Assembly: GCA_027451705.1 (NCBI GenBank)
Contig: DAIDIT010000042.1
Coordinates: 1 to 44,082, forward strand
Source: Pseudomonadota bacterium
Lineage (GTDB): Bacteria; Myxococcota; Myxococcia; Myxococcales; JAKAPL01
DNA length: 44,082 bases
Direction of reading: 5' to 3'
The notes under the pieces: model-generated
Database searches by the model: none
What the model saw: the letters and a program-made list of their open reading frames with translations, nothing else
Told to the model about the DNA's origin: nothing
In this document: piece after piece, positions 24,277 to 31,115 of the stretch
How positions within the stretch are numbered: the first letter of the stretch is position 1
Layout of the letters: every line of letters starts with the position of its first letter
Translations under genes and position numbers: made by a program

Positions 24277-24666
24277 ATGCCCACGAAGCGTGTGACCCGA
24301 CGGGCCGAGGAGCAGTTGCGGCGCGGCAAGCGGCCGACCACCGCGGCCGGGGAGTTCGTCCACGAGGAGATCGAGCACGTACGGCACGGCAAGCACGGCG
24401 CACGCTCGCCGAAGCAGGCCATTGCCATCGGCCTCTCGAAGGCGCGGCGCGCGGGGATCCCGGTGCCGTCGAAGGGGAAGTCCGCGAAGCACGCGGCGCC
24501 GAAGAGGTCCACCAAGCGGGGCGCCGCGTCCCACCGCGGCGCGTCGCACAAGCGGGCGGCCGCGTCGCTCGGGGCGCTGCGGCGGGAGTCGCGCGGGACG
24601 GTGTCGCGCGGTGCACTCGCCAGACAGGCCAAGACGTCGCGGCGGAGCACGGGCCGCCACGCCTGA
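24277..24666 (+). CDS. DUF6496-like basic protein with histone-like Lys/Arg tail
   Basis: The product has 129 residues. The N-terminal part contains GEFVHEEIEHVRHGKHG and SPKQAIAIGLSKARRAG, which I recognise as the DUF6496 type: short basic proteins, often annotated as hypothetical, in which SPKQAIAIGLSEARRAG recurs. From about residue 65 the chain is Lys/Arg/Ala/Ser-rich (KHAAPKRSTKRGAASHRGAS) like histone H1 tails, so nucleic acid binding is likely but unproven. ATG 24277 has an AGAGGGGGAG ribosome-binding site. The flippase gene begins 16 bp after the stop. Confidence 0.82.
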   Translation: MPTKRVTRRAEEQLRRGKRPTTAAGEFVHEEIEHVRHGKHGARSPKQAIAIGLSKARRAGIPVPSKGKSAKHAAPKRSTKRGAASHRGASHKRAAASLGALRRESRGTVSRGALARQAKTSRRSTGRHA

Positions 24667-24682
24667 AGCGCCGCGGTCGGGT

Positions 24683-26146
24683 ATGGACGCGGGCGGGCTG
24701 CGCCGCTGGACCCGGGAGGCCGGCCCGCTCGTGGCCGGCCGCGCCGCGTCCGCGGCGGCGGGGCTGCTCGTCCCGATCGTCCTCGCGCGGCTCCTCGTTC
24801 CCGACCAGTACGGATCGTTCAAGCAGCTCTTCCTCGTCGCGACCACGGGCGCCGGGCTCGTCCAACTCGGCATGTACCAGTCACTCTACTATTTCCTGCC
24901 GCGCGAGCCGGAGGCGGGCCGCGCCTACCTCGTCCACGCGACGGCGTACCTCGCCGCGGCCGGCCTCGCGGTCGGGACGGTGCTATGGGCTGCCGGGGGC
25001 CCGATCGCCGCGCTGATGCACAATCCTGCGCTGCGTCCCGCCGTCCTTCCCATGGCACTGTACGCGGCGTTCTGGACCGCGAGCGTTCCGCTCGAGCACG
25101 GACTCATCGCCTCGGGCCGGATCGGGCGGGGCGGCCTCGCCTACGTCGTCTCGGAGAGCGTGCGCGTCGGCGTGCAGGTGGGCGCGGCGCTTGCCTTCCG
25201 CAGCGTGGTCGCGATCCTCTGGGCGTCGGCCGCCTTCGCCTTCCTGCGGACGGCCGTGACCTGGGCGATCGCGCTCTCGTCGCTGCGAGGGCCCCTGTGG
25301 GAAGGCGGGCGGCTGCGGTCGCAGTGGAGCTACTGCCTGCCGTTCGGCGCCGCCGCGCTCCTGATGATCCCGCAGCAGTCGCTCCACCAGTACGTCGTGA
25401 GCGCCTGGGCGACTCCGGCCGAGTTCGCCCTCTACGCGATCGGCTGTCTCCAGCTCCCGGTCGTCGAACTGCTCTACACGCCGATCTCGGATCTCATGAT
25501 CCTGCGGATCGGCGCCGCGGACCGCGGCGGCGACGCGTCCGCGGCGCGCACGAGTTTCCGCGAGGCGGTCGGCAACCTCGCCTGGGTTTTCTGGCCGCTG
25601 GCGGCGGAGATGTGGGCCGTGGCGCCGGCCGCGATCCCGTGGGTCTTCACCGCGCGCTACGCGGCGGCGGTGCCGATCTTCCGGGTCTCGATCCTCTCGC
25701 TCGTCATCGCGGCCTTCCCCGTCGACGGCGTACTCCGGGCGCGGGCGCGCAAGCGCTTCTTCTTCTGGGCGCAGGTGGGCAAGCTGGCACTGACCGGCGT
25801 GCTCGTGACGGCCGGGCTGCATCTCTTCGGGCTGCGCGGCGCGGTCGGCGGGCAGGTGGGGGCGCAGGCGATCGTGGCGGCGGCGATGCTCTGGGAGTCG
25901 GCGCGGGCGCTCGGGACCTCGGGCGCGGAGCTCTTGCCCTGGCGCCGGCTCGCCGCCCACGCGCTGCCGGCGGCGCTCGCCGGGGTGGCGGCGGCGGCGC
26001 TGCGGGGGCGCCTCGCGCACGCGCTGCCGGAACAGGTCGTCGCCGCGGGCCTCGTCTTCGCGGTCATCTGGGGCGCCGGCCAACTGGTGATCTGGAGGGG
26101 CAGGCGCGGGGCGTTCGGGCCCGCCGCCACCGCCGCGGTTCCCTGA
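24683..26146 (+). CDS. Polysaccharide/oligosaccharide flippase-like membrane protein (MOP superfamily)
   Basis: This 487-residue polytopic membrane protein resembles the PST/Wzx-type transporters. VAGRAASAAAGLLVPIVLARLL opens the first helix, followed by PDQYGSFKQLFLV (the YG-F motif typical of the family) and about a dozen hydrophobic segments. It probably exports a lipid-linked or polyprenyl-linked saccharide across the inner membrane. No glycosyltransferases or polymerase genes lie beside it, so the substrate is not indicated by context. ATG 24683 follows the DUF6496-like gene by 16 bp. The tRNA-Cys gene lies just downstream on the opposite strand. Confidence 0.88.
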   Translation: MDAGGLRRWTREAGPLVAGRAASAAAGLLVPIVLARLLVPDQYGSFKQLFLVATTGAGLVQLGMYQSLYYFLPREPEAGRAYLVHATAYLAAAGLAVGTVLWAAGGPIAALMHNPALRPAVLPMALYAAFWTASVPLEHGLIASGRIGRGGLAYVVSESVRVGVQVGAALAFRSVVAILWASAAFAFLRTAVTWAIALSSLRGPLWEGGRLRSQWSYCLPFGAAALLMIPQQSLHQYVVSAWATPAEFALYAIGCLQLPVVELLYTPISDLMILRIGAADRGGDASAARTSFREAVGNLAWVFWPLAAEMWAVAPAAIPWVFTARYAAAVPIFRVSILSLVIAAFPVDGVLRARARKRFFFWAQVGKLALTGVLVTAGLHLFGLRGAVGGQVGAQAIVAAAMLWESARALGTSGAELLPWRRLAAHALPAALAGVAAAALRGRLAHALPEQVVAAGLVFAVIWGAGQLVIWRGRRGAFGPAATAAVP

Positions 26147-26165
26147 GGAGCGGCTTCGAGTCGAT

Positions 26166-26240
26166 TGGAGGCGCCACCCAGATTCGAACTGGGGAATGAA
26201 GGTTTTGCAGACCTTTGCCTTACCACTTGGCGATGGCGCC
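26166..26240 (-). tRNA. tRNA-Cys (GCA)
   Basis: The minus strand folds as a tRNA. The acceptor stem is GGCGCCA/TGGCGCC and the D arm contains AAGTGGTAAGGC. The anticodon loop CTGCAAA has anticodon GCA (Cys), and the T arm is CCCAGTTCGAATCTGGG. The discriminator is U and CCA is encoded. The 75 bases include CCA. A TTGACG ... TACCTC promoter precedes it. It lies immediately downstream of the flippase on the opposite strand. Confidence 0.96.
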
Positions 26241-26252
26241 GGAAGCGCAGTC

Positions 26253-26282
26253 GAGGTAGCACGCGGTCCGTTCGGGCGTCAA
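26253..26282 (-). promoter_or_regulatory. Promoter of tRNA-Cys
   Basis: Read on the minus strand, TTGACG (26282-26277; 5 of 6 to the -35 consensus) is followed after 18 bases by TACCTC (26258-26253; weak -10). The implied start is near 26246, 6 bases before the mature 5-prime end. That spacing fits a tRNA primary transcript. Confidence 0.5.
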
Positions 26283-26313
26283 GCGCCCCGGGCCCGAGAG
26301 GCGGGACGTCCGG

Positions 26314-26766
26314 CTACGGCCGCGCCTTGATCTTCTCGCGCTGGCGCTTGCCCTTCGTCTTGCGGATGACGCGGGTTCGGCGCCGCTTCTCCTTGGCCGC
26401 GACCTTCGTCTCGACGGGGATGTGGTGGCGGCCGCCGGGGCGGCGCAGGTGCGGCTCCTTCTGGACCGGATCGAGGCTGTCGTAGAGGGCGCGGAAGGCG
26501 GCCTGGAGCTTGTCGAGGTAGGCGACGAGGGCGGGGAGCGACGCGGTGCGGCCGACCAGCGCGGACTTCAGCGCGAGCTGCACGCGCTCGACGGCCCTGT
26601 GCGGCTCGAGGTGCCGATCGAGCTCGGCGAGGAGGTCTCGCGGCGTGCGCAGCTCGCCCGCGAAGGCGAGCAGGGTGCCTTCGGGGACGCGGTGGAGGAG
26701 TCGTTCGCGGAAGTCGGCCACGCGGGCCTTGATGCGGTGGTGGACGGCGTTGCGGGTGCGGGACAT
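26314..26766 (-). CDS. Basic hypothetical protein next to tRNA-Cys
   Basis: The product has 150 residues with no signal peptide. The N-terminal SRTRNAVHHRIKARVADFRE and LLAELDRHLE suggest a helical domain of about 100 residues. The Lys/Arg-rich tail (VAAKEKRRRTRVIRKTKGKR) is likely nucleic-acid binding. Similar small proteins (helical part plus basic tail) are often annotated as hypothetical in Myxococcota; I cannot name a function. ATG 26766 is the first Met after the palindromic repeats; the frame is open further upstream through the array but that part is repeat-derived Ser/Glu/Arg sequence. It is divergent from the 27562 operon across a 795-bp non-coding region. Confidence 0.72.
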   Translation of the reverse strand: MSRTRNAVHHRIKARVADFRERLLHRVPEGTLLAFAGELRTPRDLLAELDRHLEPHRAVERVQLALKSALVGRTASLPALVAYLDKLQAAFRALYDSLDPVQKEPHLRRPGGRHHIPVETKVAAKEKRRRTRVIRKTKGKRQREKIKARP

Positions 26767-26824
26767 GAGGCCCACCAGGGTAGACCCGAAGCTCGGGTCG
26801 CACCAGAGGAGCGTGCGGTCGGGC

Positions 26825-27256
26825 GACTCGAGGCTCGAGTCCAGGCGCCGGCATTCGGTGGAACGCCCCACCGAATGGAGCCGGGTCGAGTGCGAGCGCG
26901 ACTCGGGCGAGTCGAAGCTCGACTCGTGCCGCCTGCAATCGGAGGGGCGTTCCACCGATTGCGGCAACGTCGAATGCAAGCTCGACTCGGCCGATTCGGC
27001 CCTCGAGTCGGTCTCTCTGCATTCGGAGGTGCGCTCCACCGAATGCAGGAAGGGCGAGTCGAGGCTCGAAGAGGCCGAGTCGAGCTTCCAATCGGCCTTT
27101 CTGCATTCGGTCGTGCGCCCCTCCGAATGCAGTCAGGCCGAGTCGAGCCTCGACGGGCCATTTCGACGTTCGAGTCAGCCTCCCTTCATTCGGTGGAGCG
27201 CCCCTCCGAATTCAGGAAGGTCGAGTCGAGCCTCGCGGAGGTCGACTCGAGCTCGA
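26825..27256. repeat. Tandem array of ~84-bp units, each with two palindromes
   Basis: The units start at about 26852, 26935, 27017, 27101 and 27185 (spacing 83, 82, 84 and 84 bp). Each has hairpin A, a GCATTCGG-type inverted repeat. Its arms are CATTCGGTGG/CCACCGAATG at 26852-26877, GCAATCGG/CCGATTGC at 26935-26962 and CTGCATTCGG/CCGAATGCAG at 27017-27048 and again at 27101-27132. The fifth copy, 27188-27211, is decayed. Each also has a TCGA-rich palindrome B, such as GACTCGAG-G-CTCGAGTC at 26825-26841 and TCGAGTCGA/TCGACTCGA at 27221-27250. Stems are conserved while bases vary (ATTCGG versus AATCGG with matching partner changes). The period is close to 28 codons, so pseudo-repetitive frames are open on both strands. 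It fills most of the 795-bp divergent gap 26767-27561. Confidence 0.85.
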
Positions 27257-27422
27257 ATCCCGTCCCATCGAGGAGAAGCGGGGCCCCATCGGCGCTCGCC
27301 AGGCCGATCCTCGCGACGCCCGAGACGCCGCCGAGGAGCGCCATCGGGTCCCCGCGCGGGCGCCGCCACTCGACGGCGCAGCCTGCGACCAACCCGAGCC
27401 GGAAGGCGGCGGCGAAGGTCAT
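27186..27422 (-). CDS. Doubtful short gene running into the palindrome array
   Basis: A 78-residue frame starts MTFAAAFRLGLVAGCAVEW and has a hydrophobic N-terminal stretch plus a segment GDPMALLGGVSGVARIGLAS that looks protein-like. It ends inside the repeat array (its last 20 or so residues are repeat-encoded), so it may be a broken gene whose 3-prime end was replaced by the array. No ribosome-binding site or homology supports it. A non-coding region is the main alternative. Confidence 0.25.
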   Translation of the reverse strand: MTFAAAFRLGLVAGCAVEWRRPRGDPMALLGGVSGVARIGLASADGAPLLLDGTGFELESTSARLDSTFLNSEGRSTE

Positions 27423-27523
27423 CGACCGGAGAACGCGCGCAGCGCGCGCCTCGCGGGCAGGCCTTTCCGCCGCGGGGAACGAGGCGTGTCCGAGCCACCA
27501 CGTCCACCGCCGCAGCGGCTCGG

Positions 27524-27552
27524 TTGACAGCCTGGGGGGGGGGAACTAAGAC
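27524..27552 (+). promoter_or_regulatory. Promoter with a G10 tract in its spacer
   Basis: A consensus TTGACA lies at 27524-27529 and TAAGAC (3 of 6 to the -10 consensus) at 27547-27552, separated by 17 bp. The spacer contains ten consecutive G (27534-27543). The implied start is close to ATG 27562, so the first gene would have a very short leader. Length changes in the G tract would alter the -35/-10 distance. This is the classic arrangement for slippage-controlled expression. Confidence 0.45.
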
Positions 27553-27561
27553 CTGGGTTGA

Positions 27562-27933
27562 ATGCTGCGCCGAGGTTTCGCACTGGTGGGGGCAGTCTGC
27601 CTGGTCTTCTCGCCGGGAGCCGGTGGGCTCGGTCGCGCGCTGGCTTCGATGGACGCGTGCGGCTGCAACATGGGCCCCGACTGCCCGATGTGCCGGGCAC
27701 GCCGGATGCGAGAGAAGCGGGCGGCTGACCTGGCGCACCATTGTCCTTGCCGCCTCCAGCGGTCGACGGCCGCGGGACAGGGCGCCGCCTCGAGCACGGC
27801 TGAGTCCGATCCACAGGGCCGTCGGGCGGTCGCAACTCTGCCGTCTGCCGATCCCGACCGCTGGATATTGCCCGCGCTCCTTCCTCCCGAGTCCTGGTCC
27901 CCCAAGATCCCCCGTCGGCCGCCGCGCGCGTAG
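27562..27933 (+). CDS. Cys-rich small exported protein, first of the envelope redox operon
   Basis: The product has 123 residues. LRRGFALVGAVCLVFSPGAG looks like a signal peptide. The next segment, DACGCNMGPDCPMCRARRM then HHCPCRL, packs six Cys and several Met/His into about 40 residues, which would suit Cu or other soft-metal binding. The C-terminal half is low-complexity, Pro- and Arg-rich. It is the first gene of a plus-strand run to 31057. No family is recognised; metal binding is an inference from composition. Confidence 0.65.
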   Translation: MLRRGFALVGAVCLVFSPGAGGLGRALASMDACGCNMGPDCPMCRARRMREKRAADLAHHCPCRLQRSTAAGQGAASSTAESDPQGRRAVATLPSADPDRWILPALLPPESWSPKIPRRPPRA

Positions 27934-28028
27934 ATCGTGGCGTAGTCCTTCGTCTCGTTTCCAGGTTGTTCACTCGAGAGCCCCGCGGGCCGCGACGCCT
28001 GTCCGCCGCGCGGGGCGGGAGAAGTCCA

Positions 28029-28721
28029 ATGACGTTGAAGACGTGGAGAGGGGCCAGCTCGGGCCTCGTCGTGGCCGTGGCGCTGTGTGCGCCGGCGGTC
28101 CTGGAAGGTTGTCCGCAGCAGCCGATGGAGTGCGGCGACGGCGGTGGTGGCGGCGCCGGGGGGGGCGACGCGTCGTACGGCGCCCCGGTGGTCGGTCCGA
28201 TTGACAACCACTGCTACGTGAACCCGGTCGACGGCGGCATTCCCGGTGGACCGGTGCAGTTCACGGTGGTCGACCCCGACCACTGCAACCCGGACGCGGG
28301 GCCGCCGGACTCGGGCCAGCCGCCGGGGCCGGAGTTCGGGCCGACGAACTACAACAGCGAGGCGAACGACGACGACTGCAAGTACCAGGTCGGCTGGTGG
28401 TCGACGCCCATCCAGTACAACGCCGAGGTGACGTTCTACGTCTCGGTCGTCCGTACCGCGGACGGAACGCCCGTGACCGGCGCCACGGCCAACACCTATG
28501 CGGAGATCGCCTCGAACTCCGGGACCGGGACGCCGCCGCCCGACGTCGGCAAGGCGGTCACGACGGAGGTCAACCCGGGCTCGGGCGTCTACGGGATCGG
28601 TCCGTTCCTCATGAACGCGCACGGCCAGTGGCAGGTCCGCTTCCACATCAACGAGAATTGCAGCGACCTCTGGCCGGATTCACCCCACGGGCATGCGGCG
28701 TTCTACTTCACCGTTCCGTAG
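28029..28721 (+). CDS. YtkA/FixH-like lipoprotein
   Basis: The product has 230 residues. SSGLVVAVALCAPAVLEGCP is a lipoprotein-type signal. A Gly/Asp-rich linker (GGGGAGGGDAS) and Pro/Asp stretches (DAGPPDSGQPPGP) follow. The C-terminal ~115 residues (from about WWSTPIQYNAEVTFYVSVVR through GPFLMNAHGQWQVRFHIN) look like the YtkA/FixH Ig-like fold. FixH-like domains occur in cytochrome oxidase assembly and in copper-related exported proteins. Six Cys in the mature part could form disulfides. ATG 28029 is the only Met before the signal. The next gene starts 10 bp after the stop and encodes a second YtkA-like lipoprotein. Confidence 0.8.
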   Translation: MTLKTWRGASSGLVVAVALCAPAVLEGCPQQPMECGDGGGGGAGGGDASYGAPVVGPIDNHCYVNPVDGGIPGGPVQFTVVDPDHCNPDAGPPDSGQPPGPEFGPTNYNSEANDDDCKYQVGWWSTPIQYNAEVTFYVSVVRTADGTPVTGATANTYAEIASNSGTGTPPPDVGKAVTTEVNPGSGVYGIGPFLMNAHGQWQVRFHINENCSDLWPDSPHGHAAFYFTVP

Positions 28722-28731
28722 AGGTTTGGCC

Positions 28732-29196
28732 ATGGGTGAGAAGTTCGTGATCTCGTTCGTCGCCCTCGGGCTCGCCGCTTGCGGCGGGCCTGGGGGCGGC
28801 CCCGCCGACGCGGGAAGCGACGGCGGTTGCGCCTTCCCGTCGCAGCCGCTCGTCACCCAGGCGAGCGACGGCGGCACCTACCAGATTGCCGCGCGGAGCT
28901 GCCCCGACCAGCCGCCGATGCGCGGGCAGGAGACGATCGAGTACACGATCACGAACGCCGCCGGAGCGCCGCAGGACGGCCTGACCGTGACGGTCGTGCC
29001 GTTCATGCCGGCGATGGGCCACGGCACCTCCGCTCAGACCACGGTCACGCCGATCGGCTCCGGGAACTACGTCATCGGCAACGTCTACTTCGCGATGCCC
29101 GGCGAGTGGCAGCTCATCACCGATATCTGGGCCTCCGGCGCGCCGACGTCGGGGCCCCCCACCGACAGTGCGACGATCACCGTCGAGATCAATTAG
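28732..29196 (+). CDS. Second YtkA/FixH-like lipoprotein
   Basis: The product has 154 residues. KFVISFVALGLAACGG is a lipoprotein signal with the acceptor Cys in LAAC. A short GGPADAGSDGG linker is followed by an Ig-like domain with ETIEYTITNAAGAPQDGLTV, VVPFMPAMGHGTSAQTTV and NVYFAMPGEWQLITDI. The MPxMGHG segment followed by a G-x-Y-x-I/V strand is characteristic of YtkA-like domains, where Met/His residues can bind Cu. ATG 28732 has GAGG 6 bases upstream. The 3-prime end overlaps the beta-barrel gene by 29 bp. Confidence 0.82.
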   Translation: MGEKFVISFVALGLAACGGPGGGPADAGSDGGCAFPSQPLVTQASDGGTYQIAARSCPDQPPMRGQETIEYTITNAAGAPQDGLTVTVVPFMPAMGHGTSAQTTVTPIGSGNYVIGNVYFAMPGEWQLITDIWASGAPTSGPPTDSATITVEIN

Positions 29197-30094
29197 CCGG
29201 GCGCTCGTGGTGGCCGCGGTCGTCGGTCCGTCGGGGGCGGCGCTCGCGCAGGCGTGCTGCGCAGGCGGGAGCGCGCTGACGCCGGCGCGGCTCCAACTCC
29301 ACGAGTGGGCCGCCGTCGGTCTCGAGAGCCGCGCCACGGTCGACACGGGGTCGTTCGACCCGGCGGGAAACTACGTCCCCAACCCGGCGGGCTCGAGCGA
29401 GGTGGACCTCGAGGAGGACCTCGTCGGCAGCGTGCGCTTCCTCGACCGCGGGCAGGTGAGCCTCGACGTGCCGTGGATTGGGACCAACCGGGTGATCCGC
29501 GATCAGGGGGCCTTCGGCCAGGGCCTCGGTGACGTCAACCTCGGGGCGCGCTGGGACTTCCTCCAGGCGGGCGAGTCGGAGCACATCCCGGGGATCGCGT
29601 TGATGGCCGGCATCACGGTGCCGACGGGCCGGCCGCCCGAGGCGGCGACTCCGCCGCTCCTCGCGGACGCGACCGGCATCGGCGCCTGGCAGTTCGTCGG
29701 CGGCCTCGCCCTCGAGCAGACGTTCGGCCACCACCTGGTCGTCGACCTGGCGGGCCTGGTCAGCCAGCGGCTACCCCGGCACGTCGAGGGCATCGTCTCG
29801 ACGCTCGGCGTCCAGCTCTTCGCGATCGGCGGCGTCGCCTGGGCGTTCGACGGCGGCCAGGCGCTCGCGCTCTCCGCGACCTTCACCGGCGAGCAGGACG
29901 CGTCGATCGACGGCGTCACCGTGCCGGAGTCCGGGCGGTCGGAGACGACGGTCGCGCTGTCCGGTCTGCTCCCGATCTCCGACGACTGGCGGATCGGCGG
30001 GAGCGTGCTCGACGAGCTCCAGATCGCCGGGCTCGGCCGCAACCTGCCGATCGGCTTCGGCTTTACCTTCACCGTCCTGAGGACATGGTCATGA
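29168..30094 (+). CDS. Outer-membrane beta-barrel protein (MetA/transporter-like)
   Basis: The product has 308 residues. SRALVVAAVVGPSGAALAQA is a signal peptide and a CC pair follows (ACCAGGS). The rest alternates in beta-strand fashion with Gly/Asp-rich turns (GLGDVNLGARWDFL, GIALMAGITVPTGRP, WRIGGSVLDELQIAGLG). It ends NLPIGFGFTFTVLRTWS, as in porin-like barrels of the phenol-transporter (MetA) type. It is probably an outer-membrane channel. GTG 29168 overlaps the preceding gene by 29 bp, and the stop overlaps the redoxin gene by 10 bp. The operon's other members are periplasmic, so the barrel may form an exit path for metal or electrons. This is inference. Confidence 0.75.
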   Translation: MRRSPSRSISRALVVAAVVGPSGAALAQACCAGGSALTPARLQLHEWAAVGLESRATVDTGSFDPAGNYVPNPAGSSEVDLEEDLVGSVRFLDRGQVSLDVPWIGTNRVIRDQGAFGQGLGDVNLGARWDFLQAGESEHIPGIALMAGITVPTGRPPEAATPPLLADATGIGAWQFVGGLALEQTFGHHLVVDLAGLVSQRLPRHVEGIVSTLGVQLFAIGGVAWAFDGGQALALSATFTGEQDASIDGVTVPESGRSETTVALSGLLPISDDWRIGGSVLDELQIAGLGRNLPIGFGFTFTVLRTWS

Positions 30095-30654
30095 TGCGAA
30101 CGCTCGCCGCTCTCGCGCTGCTCTCCCTCCCTGCCGCCGCACTCGCCGACGCGTCGGCGCTGCCGGACGTCGCGCTCACCAGAAGCGACGGGACGACGGT
30201 CCGACTCGCGGCCGTCGTGTCCGCGCACCGGGCCACCGTCGTCGAGATGTTCTCGACGGGCTGCCCGGTCCAGCGCGCCCACGACGCCAGGCTCGAGAAG
30301 CTCTTCGAAGCGTGGCGCGGCGAGGGAGTCGCGCTCCTCGCGGTCGATCCCGAGCCCTCCGTCACGCGGGAGGCGCTGGCCGCGGAGGCCAAGGCGCGGG
30401 GCTTCCGCTTCCCGCTGCTGCTCGACCCGGGCGGCAAGCTCGCCCGGACGCTCGGGGCGAGGTTCTGCGCGACGGCGGTCGTGATCGACGCGCGCGGGCG
30501 CGTCCGCTACATGGGTGGCATCGACGGGGATTCGGCCCGGTTGCACGACGACGCGCGGCCGTGGCTGCGCGACGCGGTCGCGGCGGTACTCGCGGGCCGC
30601 GAACCCGATCCCGCGCGGACCGAGAGTCGCGGCTGCTACCTGCAGCGCTGGTGA
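30085..30654 (+). CDS. Exported redoxin (AhpC/TSA-like) with a single active-site Cys
   Basis: The product has 189 residues. RTLAALALLSLPAAALADA is a signal peptide. A thioredoxin-fold redoxin domain follows: TVVEMFSTGCPVQRAHDARL (Cys60 only, no CXXC), GVALLAVDPEPS, GFRFPLLLDPGGK, ARFCATAVVIDARGRVRYMG and a C-terminal GCYLQRW with Cys184. This pattern (lone Cys, GRID-like turn and GC near the end) matches redoxins that in Planctomycetes and relatives are often fused to or neighboured by c-type cytochromes. Here a separate cytochrome gene follows directly. It probably acts in periplasmic redox chemistry. ATG 30085 is used; ATG 30091 and 30094 are alternatives. The next gene starts 4 bp after the stop. 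Confidence 0.82.
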   Translation: MVMMRTLAALALLSLPAAALADASALPDVALTRSDGTTVRLAAVVSAHRATVVEMFSTGCPVQRAHDARLEKLFEAWRGEGVALLAVDPEPSVTREALAAEAKARGFRFPLLLDPGGKLARTLGARFCATAVVIDARGRVRYMGGIDGDSARLHDDARPWLRDAVAAVLAGREPDPARTESRGCYLQRW

Positions 30655-30658
30655 GCCC

Positions 30659-31057
30659 GTGGCCGCTTCGCGCCTCCTGGCACTCTTGGCGACCGCCGCC
30701 TGCGCCTGCGGGCCCGGTCCCGACTCGGGCGACGGAGGGATCGATACCGCGAACCCGTGCGCAGGCGGCGTGCCGGAGGACATCCCGTCGAGTTGCCCGA
30801 GCCCGGCGCCAAGCTACGCGAAGGACGTGCGGCCCGTCCTCGCGCAGCGCTGCCTTCCCTGCCACACGCCGGGTGCGCCCCTCTACGCGCTGCCCGACAT
30901 GACGTCCTACGGCGCCGTGTACGACGCGCGCGGGGTCGTCTTAAGCCAGATTGCCACCTGTAAGATGCCGGCGGTCGACGCGGGCGCGGCTCCCCTCACC
31001 GAGGCCGAGCGGCAGGCCATCATGGGCTGGCTCGTCTGCGGCGCGCCGGACGATTGA
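30659..31057 (+). CDS. c-type cytochrome lipoprotein
   Basis: The product has 132 residues. ASRLLALLATAACACG is a lipoprotein signal. A monoheme c-type cytochrome follows: SYAKDVRPVLAQRCLPCHTPG (the CLPCH heme-binding motif), DMTSYGAVYDARGVVLSQI and CKMPAVDAGAAPL, which carries the likely axial Met. TEAERQAIMGWLVCGAP closes it. It should be anchored in the periplasm or outer membrane and exchange electrons with a partner, perhaps the redoxin just upstream. The GTG start lies 4 bases after the redoxin stop. It is the last gene of the operon; the next gene is convergent, 58 bp away. The heme-domain layout resembles PSCyt/DUF-type cytochromes found with redoxins in other phyla. Confidence 0.83.
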   Translation: MAASRLLALLATAACACGPGPDSGDGGIDTANPCAGGVPEDIPSSCPSPAPSYAKDVRPVLAQRCLPCHTPGAPLYALPDMTSYGAVYDARGVVLSQIATCKMPAVDAGAAPLTEAERQAIMGWLVCGAPDD

Positions 31058-31115
31058 GCGTCGAAAGAATCCGGTCCCGCCGGGAGGCCGGCCGGGGAGA
31101 TTCGTTCCGACTCTC

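Noticed and set aside
26825-27256. CRISPR array or coding repeat protein
   Set aside because: There are no unique spacers and units are imperfect, which excludes CRISPR. Frames are open on both strands because units are palindromic, and the translations show no hydrophobic or coiled-coil pattern on one strand only. The coding option is not fully excluded.
28158-28165. Other G runs of 7-8 (also near 700, 2035, 16020 and 41573)
   Set aside because: They are shorter than the two ten-base tracts, lie within Gly/Pro/Arg codons and are expected at this GC content.
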